This document shows positions 49,053-60,320 of a DNA stretch of 64,000 nucleotides, piece after piece. Source of the stretch: Absidia repens. Its lineage: Eukaryota > Mucoromycota > Mucoromycetes > Mucorales > Cunninghamellaceae. The notes under the pieces were generated by a model. It ran no database searches. It was given only the letters and a program-made list of their open reading frames with translations, and had not been told where the DNA came from. The stretch is taken from positions 62,001 to 126,000 of the forward strand of contig MCGE01000001.1 of the NCBI GenBank assembly GCA_002105175.1, read 5' to 3'. Position numbers and translations under genes: made by a program. Numbering within the stretch: position 1 is the first letter of the stretch; every line of letters starts with the position of its first letter.

Positions 49053-49093
<41 letters not shown>

Positions 49094-49349
49094 ACTTATT
49101 TTGTTTATGTATTCTTACCCATTCCCATTCCTTATTGTATATACTATTTTTTTAATTTTTTTTTTTTTTACTCCTCTTCACAACATATATCCCAAAATAA
49201 AGCTTTTTTTTTGTTACATCTTTTTTTTTATGTTTCATAGTGATTGGCGGTGGTTGGTGCATTAGGTTGATTGTCAAATATACTATGGGTATTGCGTCTT
49301 TATTCAGAAAGTGAAGAGTCAATTTAATTTAGGATGTGATTGGTAGGGA
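48975..49349. other. 3' flank with (TA)n tract
   Basis: A (TA)n run at 49056-49089, T runs at 49149-49170 and CAAAATAAAGC (49192), which is likely the 3' signal of the preceding gene. Nothing else was seen. Confidence 0.5.
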
Positions 49350-50120
49350 TATCATCAGGAGGGACTAGCACTGGGAGAGAGACAGTTGGACGAATTTTTG
49401 AAAGCAAATGTTAGAAGTGGGACTAGAAAGCATGTGTTTAATGAGACACTCACAAAATAACTAGAATAGTGATATTTCTCTGATAATACAATGGCAAACA
49501 AAAGACTTAATTTATTGAGGCATATTGGTCTATATAACCTAAAAAGCGAAGTGCTCATTGCCACTAGGGAGCTAATAACGGTAGCATGTTTGGGTGACTT
49601 GGAAAATAGTCAACACTAATCTAAAGGGACAAATGCAAAAAGGAGCCAATACACTGTACAAGCCACAAGAAAGGCTAAAGGGGTATCTGTTATTATGAAA
49701 CACAAGGACTCTCAGTACTGATAAAAGGCGGTGTGTGTGATGGTAGTAAAACAAAAAGGATCTATTGGGACAAGTCATGAGATTTACGAATGGGACATCT
49801 TTTCATTGAAGCAAGTAAAACGAGACATATTTTATTCAAATATACATACAATTATAGACGAGCTAATACTAAACTAAGTTAATGAAGACTCCAACAAGCA
49901 AACTAATGGTGTCTCCAGATTCTAGATTGAAGATGAAAGGGTTTCCCCATGCATGTTATAATCCCTGAGCTGAAACCCCTTCTAAACTAGTCCCGACAGT
50001 AATCTAAGTCCAACATGGCCTCATAGAAATCGAATGGTGAAGAAAAAATGAAAGGAAAAAAAAAAAAAATCTCAAGGCGGGAGAGAGAAAATAAAATATT
50101 TCACGTGGGCGGGATTTGAA
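49350..50120 (-). repeat. Dispersed repeat family, copy H
   Basis: On plus it ends in TTTCACGTGGGCGGGATTTG (50099-50118). Core at 49915-50000 (GAAAGGGTTTCCCCATGCAT, CTTCTAAACTAGTCCCGAC). Reverse complements of the AATAAA motifs occur at 49828 (ATTTTATTCAAATATAC), about 49805 and 49510. Close in sequence to copies I and J. Confidence 0.78.
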
Positions 50121-51714
50121 AAAGTTTTCTGTTGTCTGTTGCTGAACTAGAGCTCCGACTTTTTTTTAAAAAAAAAACTTTTAGAATTTCGATGAAAAAA
50201 AACACAGAAGAAATTTCCCGAAGGACTCTGTCTCTTTAGTGAGAATATGACTACACATATTGGGATAAAGGCACAATTTTTCTTCTCGTTGACATCGTTA
50301 ATATGGGTCCATAGGGTACTGACCTTTTCGCAAGACACTTTACCCTCCCCGCCCGACTAACCATGGTTCGAATACAATTATTACCATGACATCTTTTTCA
50401 CAGCATTGGTGGCTAATGTTAGTAGGGAAGGAAGAAGTTAGATGTTTTGTGTAGTTATGAATTAACTAGAAGTAAGGGGGACTCCTACTTCCCCGGGCCC
50501 CGCTAACTAGGCTATCGATATCTATTTCATTTTGAAATGCCATGGATACTCTTTGCTCGGTCGAGTTTGAATATCTTGATCTATTTTTGAAATCGTACAA
50601 TTGAACATTTGACATTTAGATAATTATCAGTCAACGGATTGAACTATGCACATCCATTACATATACTACTAGCTATAATACCTCCTTGGTTTTCACATAG
50701 CTCAATCATATCTCTATTTACTTCCCCTATTTTTTTAAGACATCTTATTGACTAAATAAAAACGATTGCTTTATATTATCATGGCTTGAATGCATGTGAT
50801 ATATCTGTAGTTTATTGCTATTGATTTGGACTACTAATTGGGTGTGTTTGATTTGGGTTGCGTGTGGTACCTGGAACTGATTACATTTGCATTTTATTTC
50901 TATGCCCGTTCTTTTACTACTTTTAAAGTGCTCTTATTCTATTTTTATATCGCCTTCTTATTTTTCCTTTATTCATAACTGGACCATTTTATTTTATGAT
51001 TACCCTCCATCCGAAACGCCTCCGTGAATTCGATTAAAGTGTTTCCTTTGTAGTTCTTCAGAGCTAAATTTATGTCCAAAAATTAGGCATTTACTTTGTA
51101 GAGGGAGGATGTCAAGGCAAAATGCATACCACTACCTTACTGGAACGTCTCAGAAACCAATGAAGATTAAACATCCACATTTCTACCAAAAAAAGAGTTT
51201 GTATTTTTTTTCTTTCAGTTTTTTGGCTCTACTCGCCTAACACCGCACCCATTATTCCGGTTCTCTGGAGAAAAATATGACTCAAACATAGGTTCATTAT
51301 ATGACTGACATTAAAGTGCACATCGTATGCAGAGAAGAACCCATCATCATATTCCTTACCCCCCCTCCCTTCAACATCATTGAGTTCGTCCACACCTCAT
51401 TCCCCTCTTCTGCATCGTAACGGGTAAAAAAAAAGAAGTCAACTCATAACCAGTATGTAGTGCTCTTGTCTACTACCCCATTTGAAAAATCGTAGTACGT
51501 ATGAAACAAATAATTTTCAAAAGCTTTTATACGATAATGATACTAATTATAAAATCACAATACTGCTACACGAATCTACCATGGGGTGTTTTGTGGTGGC
51601 TCCCAATGGATCTGCCAAAATAATTAGGTATATACATGACTGACTAAGTATTGTGCAAGATGGTTGTCCAAAAAAAAAAAAAAAGGAATGGAAGGGGAAG
51701 GTAGAGCCCATGGG
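50121..51714. other. Gene-free 1.6 kb
   Basis: AT-rich and without repeats of the family or coding frames. A GGTTCGAATAC string at 50369 was examined and is not part of a tRNA. Confidence 0.4.
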
Positions 51715-52326
51715 ACGGTTTTTAGATTGCGGAGTTCATTGTAACAAGAGATCTTATAGAAGTAGGAAGGGGAGGGGTAATTTAAAGATCTGGAGAATGG
51801 TCAATACTAATCTAAAGGAATAATTGCAAAAGTGAAATTAAGATACTATAAAGGTCATGAGAAATACAAAAGGGATATCTTTTATTGAAGTGCAACAACA
51901 TTAACACCGGTCAAGAAAGGTAATGGCAGTAAAAAAGGGATCTATTACACAAGACACGAGAGAGAGAGACTTGTGGGACATTTTTCATTAAAGGATGTAC
52001 AAAGAGACATATTTTATTGGAATGTAAAGTCAAATTATGAAAAATTATGACAAAATATGGACAATTAATACTAAACTAAGCTAATGATGACTTCAAAAAG
52101 TTAACTGATGGTCGTCCAAAATCCTAGATCCGAAATGAAAGGGGTTCCCCATGCATCTTGTAATCCCTGAACTGCAATCCCTTCTAAACTAGTCCTGATA
52201 CTAATCTAAGTCCAAGGGAACCTCAAAGAAGTTGAATGATGAAGAAAAAAAGGAAAGAAAAAAAGAAAGAGAGGCACGGCAAAAAAAAAGAGTTAATAAA
52301 TATTCACGTGGGCGGGATTTGAAAAG
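51715..52326 (-). repeat. Dispersed repeat family, copy I
   Basis: Ends on plus with TATTCACGTGGGCGGGATTTG (52301 onward). Core at about 52125-52200 (GAAAGGGGTTCCCCATGCAT, CTTCTAAACTAGTCCTGATA). Beyond the CACGTG end it shares GGTTTGCGATTTTT ... GATACAAA with copy J, suggesting that the full element extends further there. Confidence 0.78.
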
Positions 52327-52689
52327 TTTTTATCTCTCACGAGGAGGTTTGGGTTTGCGATTTTTTGGTCGATACAAACAGGAAAACCACCATCCCTCCT
52401 TTTTTTTTTTTTTTTTTTTTTTTGCGCAACAAGAACAATACAATAGTCAGATTAGTGGTTGTCTTTACGATAGGTTATTCTACAACAAGGCACATCACAC
52501 ACACTATTCCCTCCATAATAGCCTCATCTTAGTGTAAGTGCCATGATCTTGTCATTGAGTAGTTCAGTGTTTAGTTATCATTCCATAATTTATTTTTCAT
52601 ATTTGAATAAAATAATTATTGTCTTTTTGCTATTAGTACAGGATACGGTTTGTTAGATTTGTTAAACTTGGTATAGCATACGAGGAAAA
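52327..52689. other. Region between repeat copy I and the decayed stretch
   Basis: Holds a 24-base T run (52400-52423) and GAATAAAATAATTATTGTC near 52604, which resembles the repeat family's AATAAA motif. No gene. Confidence 0.35.
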
Positions 52690-53470
52690 AAATATGATAG
52701 ATGTGTCTGTGCAAAAATTGTCTTCTTAATGTAGGCAATACGACTGACCATTTAGATAAAACTGGTATACTTATACCATCAATGACCATCAAGGTAAAAT
52801 CTATGCCATTGAATGCAAACAAATCGAAATGCTGGACTCTCACTTTTTCACTGGGCGAAATAATTAATAGATTGATTGAACACTGCGGCATGACAGCGTT
52901 ATTCGAAACAATTATGATGGATTGAAGATAGGGTGACTACCGCTGGTAACATAGAAGGATCTGACGAAGGTCTGTTATTATACTGGTAAGTACACAAAAG
53001 AAATGTGACGTTAATGAAAAATGAATACTAAATATCTACAGGTTTCTCCTATCATAGTCTGACTAGGAACAACGGTGTCTAGAATTTTTGGTCAAAGGAA
53101 ATGTTTACCGTTATTCATGTTAGTTGTGTGTTGCTATCAAGGATGTACTCAAAAAGTAAAAGTATCATCTGTGCATATTCATATACTGACTCTGGATTCA
53201 CTTTGTTTTATATATAGAAATAAGTTCGCAGTTGAGTTCTAATGGTCACCATCTGATAGATTACGTGTGATGATAACTGGAAGCGCCATTGTCATCAAAC
53301 GGCCTATTATATTATCTCCTCAACATAACATATCTATCCCAAGAATTCACTTATCAATACTCCTTTTTACTGGAAAGGATCGGATCTATACTGATTTCCA
53401 AACAAACGACTTGACTTCCGAAATGTGTTGGTATGATTGGTGGAAATTTATCTATTCAATAATGAAATAA
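52690..53470 (+). pseudogene. Decayed coding stretch, family unknown
   Basis: The plus frame at 52701-52923 reads like protein (TGILIPSMTIKVKSMPLN, FSLGEIINRLIEHCGMTALF) and ends at a TGA. A second frame continues at once (EDRVTTAGNIEGSDEGLLLY, about 52924-52987) up to a clean GTAAGT donor, and CTACAG follows at 53036-53041. A third open piece lies at 53267-53470. The frame breaks suggest a degraded gene or mobile-element protein. No family was recognised, and the minus strand of the first part is also open, so even the strand is uncertain. Confidence 0.3.
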
Positions 53471-53803
53471 TTTTTGGTTCTGATCTAGAAGGTGACTGAA
53501 AATAAATCTCACAAGCACATCGTTTTATTTCCTAGTATTGACCCATCCGATAGCCTGCGTACCATATACGCAATGATGTTGATGGTAAGAAGAACGAAAA
53601 AGATAAATTCTTTTATTTTATTCTAGTCACAGGTAAAAAGAGGCGGTCATTAGTTTCATGTGCCAACAGGATCATTACTAGGATCGATAGATTAGGTTAT
53701 ACCTTATTTTTATTTTTCTATTGGTGTGATAATTAAAACAAATGATTATTCTTATTTTCATAATAATAAAAAGGATACTTTTTTGTCTCTCTTTATATTG
53801 TGA

Positions 53804-53845
<42 letters not shown>

Positions 53846-54151
53846 TGCGTGTGTGTGGGTCGTTAATTCATGGGCCCCCTTTTTTTCTCTCTCTTGGGGC
53901 GGTGTCCAAAAAAAATAGTCAAGCATGTGAAAAAACCTATTATGCCTTGGCCACTATTTTATTTTATTTTATTCTCTCTCTTCCCTCCTTTTTTATTTAT
54001 TTCCTCTTCATACCCATCAACCTCACTCTACCACACTTTTACCATTGGCTTCATTTACACGCTTTCCTATACCTGACCTATATTAACTTCTTGATCACAT
54101 TGATTGTTTTCAGATCCAACTACCTTTTTCACCCTACGCTGTATATGAACT
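53471..54151. promoter_or_regulatory. Upstream region of the DnaJ gene
   Basis: A 39-base T run at 53806-53844 is followed by GTGCGTGTGTGTGGG and C/T-rich DNA leading to the DnaJ start. The ORFs here are artefacts of the T tract. Confidence 0.45.
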
Positions 54152-55583
54152 ATGCCTTTTATCAACCCTTTATCATACGTTAGCTCGGCAAAGACTACGA
54201 CGACTACGACTACGACCACAACTTCCGCTTCACCGGCTACGACAAACAACAAATTCGGCACACCCACCTTCGCTAGTCAAGATGGGAAAAATGGCGTAGG
54301 TTCAGACGGACAAAAGTATCGATTTGTTGAAGAAATACTGAACGCTCCCGACTATTACCGTGTATTGAATGTAACCAAAAAAGCAACTTCTGAGGAAATC
54401 CGACGAGCTTATATCAAGGTAAGCACAACATCGAAAAAAAAACCGAACACAACGGCAGCAAAAATATGAATAGGGGCAAGGAACGAGGAGAAGGAAACTT
54501 GATTGAAGAAAAAAGGGGAAAGGATCAGACGAGGGCTGTTTGAATATGATATGACTACTAATTCTATGGAACTTTTGATCATTATAGCGAAGTAGAGTCT
54601 GCCACCCCGACAAGTTTGTTCCACCATATCCTCGGGCAACCGAAAGTTTCCAATGCAAGTATCCATGAAAATAGCTACCCTTATGACTTTTCTAAGGCGA
54701 TTTGATTTACTCACTCGTTTTTATTTAATATTATCATGATTAGTACTATCTTTGGCTTACGAAACATTATCAGATCCTTCATCCAAATTGATCTATGATT
54801 TATCTTCCAATAAGAAACAATCAACAAACTCTGGACCAGCCAAAAATCCAAATGATACTTTACAACGGGTATTACATCAGGTACGCATGCGCATAAAAGT
54901 GTGGCCATATAATAATGATTTCACTCAAACGTCCGTTTTTTTTTAACTAGCTATTCAATGAAATGATGGATGGTGAATTCCAGACTATGCGTGCATTCAT
55001 ATGTAAGTGACCCTATGACTAATTAATCGATGATGATGATGATAGATATTATTTTGCTTATCTGATTTGAAAATTTACGTAGATGCTTTGAACGAAACCA
55101 ATCCCGGTATGCATATCAGCGAAGATGCCATTATTCACATTGAAATTGCCTTTCGCAAGATGCGTGAAGTCTTTGTGTGTAAGCAATAAAACAAAAAACA
55201 ACATCATCAAAAATTATCATGTGATTCACCATACAATTTCTCTATCTCTTTTTGGTGTTGTTGTAGCCACACAACAATATTATCACGTAGTTCAATTTGA
55301 ATTGATGCGACTTTATGAATTACAACATGAATTGCGGGCTCTCTCATATTTTAACATTTGGGGGCGCATGCAACTCTCTATCACAATGTGCAAGGTGTTA
55401 CTACAATTACCTATCATGATCAATATTGAATCACGACAAAAGCAACGACGGCAAATCGAAGACGACAAAGAAGACGACAACGATGATGCCCAAGGAATTC
55501 TCGGTACTCGAATTGAAAATGCTTTAAGGATGGCCGTAGGCTTATTGGAAACGGGTGAACGATATGCGAACCATTCTTGGTGA
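54152..55583 (+). CDS. DnaJ (Hsp40) co-chaperone, with a GC-AG intron
   Basis: Six exons: 54152-54418, 54588-54654, 54744-54880, 54951-55002, 55083-55178 and 55267-55583. They give 311 residues. After a Thr/Ala/Ser-rich N-terminus the J domain covers about residues 63-130: DYYRVLNVTKKATSEEIRRA, the HPD tripeptide in VCHPDKF, then FQLLSLAYETLSDP. J domains stimulate Hsp70 ATPase. The C-terminal helical part (FELMRLYELQHELRAL, then an Asp/Glu-rich loop) resembles DnaJ-X type proteins but is not assigned with confidence. Intron 2 only keeps frame if its donor is GC (54655, CAAT|GCAAGT). The GT donor six bases further on shifts the frame. No Gly/Phe region or zinc-finger repeats, so this is a type III Hsp40. 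Confidence 0.87.
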
Positions 55584-56174
55584 TGTCGCCTTTTCATTTT
55601 ATTTTTATTTTTATCATTCCTTCCATCTTTCTCTCACACTTACTTACACCCACACATATACTACCCTTTATTATATATACCCTCCTCTTTCCCTTGGCTT
55701 TTTTTTCTCTTTCATATCTTAGTGTTAGTATCGCTACTTTTTATCTTCTATCTTTTTTTATAGTCCTACTAGTATTCTTATTCCACTCTTGTATTCTTGC
55801 TCTCTCTCTCTTTTTTTATTTTATTTTATTATTACTCTCCTCCTTTTGTCCCTATCTCCCTCGTATCCTCCTAATCATTTCTTTTGTCTTTTTTTTTGCA
55901 AATAAAAAATCTTCGTTTTGTGTATATTATCGTTTTGACTACGGGATAAATTTATCTCATGTGATTGGTGGACGATCTCTTCAAAGTCATCTGGGCCAAG
56001 AAAAATATTCCATGCTTTTCAGTGGTAGATGGCCAAATCAGGTAACAGCGGGCGGCGACAAGTTTAAAAATAAATCCTCACCAAGAGCTTATTTTTATTT
56101 ATCAGCCTCCCCCTTTTTTTTCTTTTGTTATCTCTTCTTTTTCTTGACTCTTCTTAATAAAAACTCTTTGTATC
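55584..56174. promoter_or_regulatory. Upstream region of the syntaxin gene
   Basis: Strongly pyrimidine-rich (C/T) 0.3 kb, then a more balanced stretch (55940-56075), then TTTTTTTTCTTTTG and CTTCTTAATAAAAACTC just before the start codon. The predicted ORF at 55577-56188 is a product of this pyrimidine DNA. Confidence 0.45.
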
Positions 56175-57128
56175 ATGAATGTGGATAGACTCAATGAACT
56201 CAACCAAACACAAGGTAGCCCACCACCCTACAATACCCGCAACAACCACAGCAACCCTACTGGACAATATGAAATGCGGCCTTTGTTAGCTGCGCCAACG
56301 GATGCAACGTCTATGGATGGCTTTTTGAACAACATCTCGCAATTACAAGAATCTATTCGGACCATCAATGACAATGTACAGCGCGTGCAAACCCACCATG
56401 CGGCGATGCTCCAAACATCAGACACGGAGGAATTGGCTCGGCATCGATCTCAGGTTGAGTCACTCACGGAGGAAACACAGGCTATGATGGGACGAGTCAA
56501 AAAGCAGCTCAAGAACATTGAACCGACCTCACGGCATTCGGACCTGGCCATTCGTAAGAACCAGTTTGCCGCGGTGACGAAGCAATTCATGGACTGTATC
56601 GAAGGGCATCGTACAACAGCACTCGATTTCCAGCGCGACCAAGCCAAGCAGATGGAACGTCAGATTCGGATCGCCAACCCTAATGCGACGGCGCACGACA
56701 TTTCGCAAGCGGTTGCTCAAGCCGAGGAAGGCCGCCCCGCTGTATTTGCTCAACAATTGCTTCAAAGTGTTAGCCAGGACCAACGCCGCTACGATGCTCA
56801 GACCACCTTGGATGCCGTCCAGGAACGCCACAACGATATTCACCGCCTAGCTCAAAGTGTCCAGGAACTCTCGGATCTGTTTCAGGAAATGCAATTCTTG
56901 TTGGAAAATCAGGCAAAAGTGCTCGGTGAAATCGAAGTCAACTCGTATGATGTCGTCGACAACCTCGAACAAGGCGAAAAACATGTCTCCAATGCCATCT
57001 CGTCCGCCAAGGCGACCCGCCGCAAGAAATGGATTTGCTTTGGGATCTTCCTCACCATCATCATCATCATTGCTATCGTCCTGGCTGTCAAATTTGCTCC
57101 TAGTAGTGGATCGGGTGAACAGCAGTAA
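56175..57128 (+). CDS. SSO1: Plasma-membrane t-SNARE syntaxin (Sso1/2 type)
   Basis: Single-exon gene, 317 residues. Qa-SNARE that receives secretory vesicles at the cell surface. A Pro/Asn-rich N-terminus is followed by the Habc helices (about 48-165: MDGFLNNISQLQESIRTIND, KKQLKNIEP, NQFAAVTKQFMDCIE). The SNARE motif lies at about 217-280 (VQERHNDIHRLAQSVQELSD, FLLENQAKVLGEIEVNSYDV), with the zero-layer glutamine in ENQAK. A C-terminal anchor (FGIFLTIIIIIAIVLAVKF) ends the protein. Unusually for this intron-rich window it has no intron, and its codons favour C/G at third positions, which suggests high expression or origin from a processed copy. An AATAAAAAAATTTG signal lies near 57281. Confidence 0.93.
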   Translation: MNVDRLNELNQTQGSPPPYNTRNNHSNPTGQYEMRPLLAAPTDATSMDGFLNNISQLQESIRTINDNVQRVQTHHAAMLQTSDTEELARHRSQVESLTEETQAMMGRVKKQLKNIEPTSRHSDLAIRKNQFAAVTKQFMDCIEGHRTTALDFQRDQAKQMERQIRIANPNATAHDISQAVAQAEEGRPAVFAQQLLQSVSQDQRRYDAQTTLDAVQERHNDIHRLAQSVQELSDLFQEMQFLLENQAKVLGEIEVNSYDVVDNLEQGEKHVSNAISSAKATRRKKWICFGIFLTIIIIIAIVLAVKFAPSSGSGEQQ

Positions 57129-57210
57129 AAAGGGGAACGGGGACGGGAGAGTCTCACTTCATAATTTAGCTTTGTAGCTTATAAGTACCATACCATCCTT
57201 TTTTTATTTA

Positions 57211-57241
<31 letters not shown>

Positions 57242-57254
57242 TTTTTGTAGTATC

Positions 57255-57640
57255 CTTCTTTTTATTTTAGTCATTCTTCAATAAAAAAATTTGTATTTTG
57301 TATAGTGTCAAAAAATAGTGAGTGGTTGTCTTATTCTATAATGGTAAATAAAATGTCGGGGGGGGACGTGTACAAAATTATCAATTATCCTTCATCATTC
57401 CTTAGCAAGGAATCTGTATTTGTATGGTATCAAAATATACTGGGTGAGTGATAAATAAAAAGCGGGGGCGTGCACGAAAATATCTTCCATCATTCTTCAA
57501 TAAAATTATGCATCAAAAGGTAGCTTTGTTCAAAACGTAATAAAACAAAGGTGGGGACGTGTACAAAATCATCATTCATCATTCATCATTTTTCAACGGT
57601 GATAAAAAAAAAAAAAATGGCGGGGGCGGGTGTACAAATG
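57255..57640 (+). repeat. Degenerate tandem repeat with GGGG-ACGTGTACAAA and AATAAA motifs
   Basis: About four units of roughly 70-110 bp. Each has a G-run followed by an ACGTGTACAAA-like string (57357-57377, 57463-57480, 57552-57567 and 57619-57636), then TCATCATTC and, in some units, TTCAATAAAA followed by TTTGT.TGGTATCAAAA. It is located in the 3' flank of the syntaxin gene. Non-coding. Confidence 0.65.
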
Positions 57641-58092
57641 AAACAGTGGGACAAAAAAAAAATTACCCAAGCCAAACAACAGTAAAGCAGCAATCATTGA
57701 CAACATGAATTTAGAGGGAGATCTTGTGTTTATTTCAATTGTGCATAAAAGGAGTATAAATAGAGGGAATATAAAAAAAAAAGGATTCACCAATACAGAA
57801 TATATGTAAAAAAAAACAGAATATAAAAAGGGTATACAAAAAAAAAGGGGGAGGTGGGAAAGGGGGTCTATACGGGGAGGGGGAGAGGTCATGATTTTTT
57901 TTTGTGATTCGTGGCTATTCGTAAATTAGATACAAAAAAGGTATGAAAAGTAATAAAATAAGTAATAAAAAAAAGGGGATCAATCAATAAATTTAAAGGG
58001 CATGCTTAAAGAGGACGTATAAAAAAAAAGGTGGATTTTTTGGGGGGCTGAGGGTAGAAGACTTGTTATCGCCAAGGTAGGAGTTTCGGTGT
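57641..58092. other. Convergent 3' intergenic region
   Basis: A-rich and G-rich runs on plus, no coding frame. It should contain the 3' UTR of the bHLH-Zip gene (TTTATTAC on plus near 57950 could be its poly-A signal complement). Confidence 0.4.
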
Positions 58093-59479
58093 TTACAAGT
58101 TATTTCCCATCGAATACATGTTTTCCAATGCCTGCTTTTGAAGAATACTTTGCTGGAATCTATAGAAATAAAAAGTGAATCGATTAGCTTTTCTTTCATT
58201 TTTTTCCCGCGCACAAAAATATCAGTGGATCCTGGATCTATCACTTACGATCGAAGTTGTTCATTTTCATGAACAAGACGTTCAAGTTCAGCAAGGATAG
58301 TGGTCTGAGTGCTTTTCAAATGTTGAATATGTTGGACAGCTAATGCAGAAAAAACAAAACATCATTGCTTAGTATTACGATCGATCGATACTACTTCTAC
58401 TTTTTCTCAGCTTACTTCGATGCAATAAAGCCACTTTGCTCATCTTCTTGTTCAAGCATGTAGGAAGTTCGGAACGTAATTCTTCAAAACCATCTATAGA
58501 TCAAATTAAAAAACAAAAAGTCAGTAACATCATCGCTACCCGCTCTATTTCCCCCCATCCGTTATGTTAATTTACCTTTTATTTGAGCTCGGCGCTTTTG
58601 TTCAGATTGGATATGGATTTGACGTCGCATCTCCGCTGTAGTAGCCAACCTATGAAATTCACGCACACACAGAAAGAAAAGAAAAAGAGAGTTAGAGTCC
58701 ATGGGTATTGTGATACAGTGAGTTTGGAATATATAAAAGGAAAAGAATGGGTAATGAAGGTTCGGGGGAAGGGATCCGTTAGGTTTCTTTTTTTTTTCTT
58801 GTCTTACCCATTTTCATCCGTATCATCCACATTTTCGACGACAGACGAGGGAGAATCCATCACTTGTTGTTGACGTTGATGTTGTTGCTGAGAACGTTTC
58901 TTTGATTTGGGTTGTTCAAAAGAAAGATCATCACTATCACTGGTGGGCGATGTTTTTCTTTTTCTATTGATTTGATGACGACCAGCAGACTGTTCATAAG
59001 ATTCCTTGGAGTATTGCAAAAATTCAGGATAAAAGGCTTCAGGTAAAGAAGACACCTTTGCGATAGTTTCGTTCAAAGAAGATTGGGTGCTGGTGGAAGA
59101 GGATTGTACCAAAACAGGAGGCTCTTGAAGAGTGCTTTGGATAGGAGGAGTAGTAGGAATCGAGGTGAATGAGTCAGGGCTATCAGGATGGTGTTGATAG
59201 CTGATAGGTGAAGCTGAGGATTGATGGTGATGATGAGAATGAGGTTGCTGTTGGACTGCAGCCGCTGTCATAACAGGATCATACATGATGGCTGTAGTGG
59301 GAGGAGTGGTCATACAGAAACCTAAATGAATATTTCAGTTAATAGGAGTCGATAATAATAGTTAAGCGCATCCAATCATTAATATACTTACCAGGATACA
59401 TGATAGGTTGATCATTCCAGTCAAGCTTGGAGTAGGGGGAAGAGTAGTCGTTGACGAATTCAGAGGTGAGTTTGTTCAT
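58093..59479 (-). CDS. bHLH-leucine-zipper transcription factor (Mlx/Mondo/Tye7-like)
   Basis: Six exons on the minus strand (59479-59392, 59321-58808, 58649-58576, 58493-58416, 58339-58249 and 58159-58093), in frame, 303 residues. An N-terminal Ser/Pro/Gln-rich region with a basic patch (HQINRKRKTS, PKSKKRSQQQ) precedes the bHLH domain at about 205-265. The basic region HIQSEQKRRAQIKDGF has the His-x3-Glu-x3-Arg pattern of factors that bind CACGTG E-boxes. Helix 1 is GFEELRSELP and helix 2 is MSKVALLHRTVQHIQHLK. A zipper with heptad Leu continues (ILAELERLVHENEQLRSFQ). Class B bHLH-Zip proteins control metabolism or growth genes. The exact orthologue is not resolved. The upstream region is non-coding. 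Confidence 0.87.
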
Positions 59480-60320
59480 TGTTGCTGATGTTGGTAAAAT
59501 AAAGCTAAAAGGGGAAGGAGTAGATGGGTAAAGTAAGGAAGGTAAGAGGACTTTGTGAAAAAGTAGGTAGAAGGAAAGGGTTAGGGAATGGGAGATTTAA
59601 AGGAAAGTGAAGTGAAGAAAAAAAATTGTGGATTTAATAAAGAAAAGAAAAAAAGAAGAAGAAATGAAAAAAAAGAGTTTTTTGAATTTATTGGGACCAT
59701 CATGAAATAATCAGCCAATCATAATTCGTTTCCCGCTCAGCTTTTCCCATCATGCATATTGTCTCCCACCATTTTTTCTCGTGCCACCCTGACAGGTTGG
59801 TCAGCTCCGCTTTATAATTTAAACTATATACACTATCTTCTGTATTAAAGAAATGGCAACAAACAAGCATCAACTGCTTTGCCATTCAATTCAAAGTATT
59901 TACACTATGTTAACAGCAGTACCACATTTGTGGCTATTACTATTATTAAACTATGATTAACCAACACCGCTTTAGCGCATAATATATAAAAAAAAAGTCG
60001 GCCTCTAAAAATAACTCACTACATGTGTACCTGAATAGTATAGCAATAATCGTATCATTTTATTTGCCTCTCCTATAGTTACTTATTTTCAAATTTTATG
60101 TAGTCACTATTACTATACTAAAGTATTATTCATAAGATATGAAAAAGAAATGAGATAAACGAAGAGGCCGCCATCTACTAATCGCCATCCTTATCATTAT
60201 ATTCTTAGCATCAACGAGTTGCTGCAAGTGATGGGATACAAAAAAAAAGAGGACTTGGGTTGGGTTACGCAGATGATGGAGATTAAATGAAGGTTTTCTT
60301 TACCTCTTTACCGGTAATGG
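59480..60320. other. Gene-free region upstream of the bHLH-Zip gene
   Basis: Purine-rich leader up to about 59690, then AT-rich DNA. No gene or family repeat was recognised. Confidence 0.4.

Noticed and set aside
50290..50390. Possible tRNA (GGTTCGAATAC)
   Set aside because: Only the T-loop-like string is present. No acceptor stem, D-arm or anticodon arm can be folded around it.
55577..56188. 203-residue plus ORF upstream of the syntaxin
   Set aside because: Composition is almost only Phe, Leu, Ile, Ser and Tyr, produced by C/T-rich promoter DNA. It overlaps the syntaxin start.
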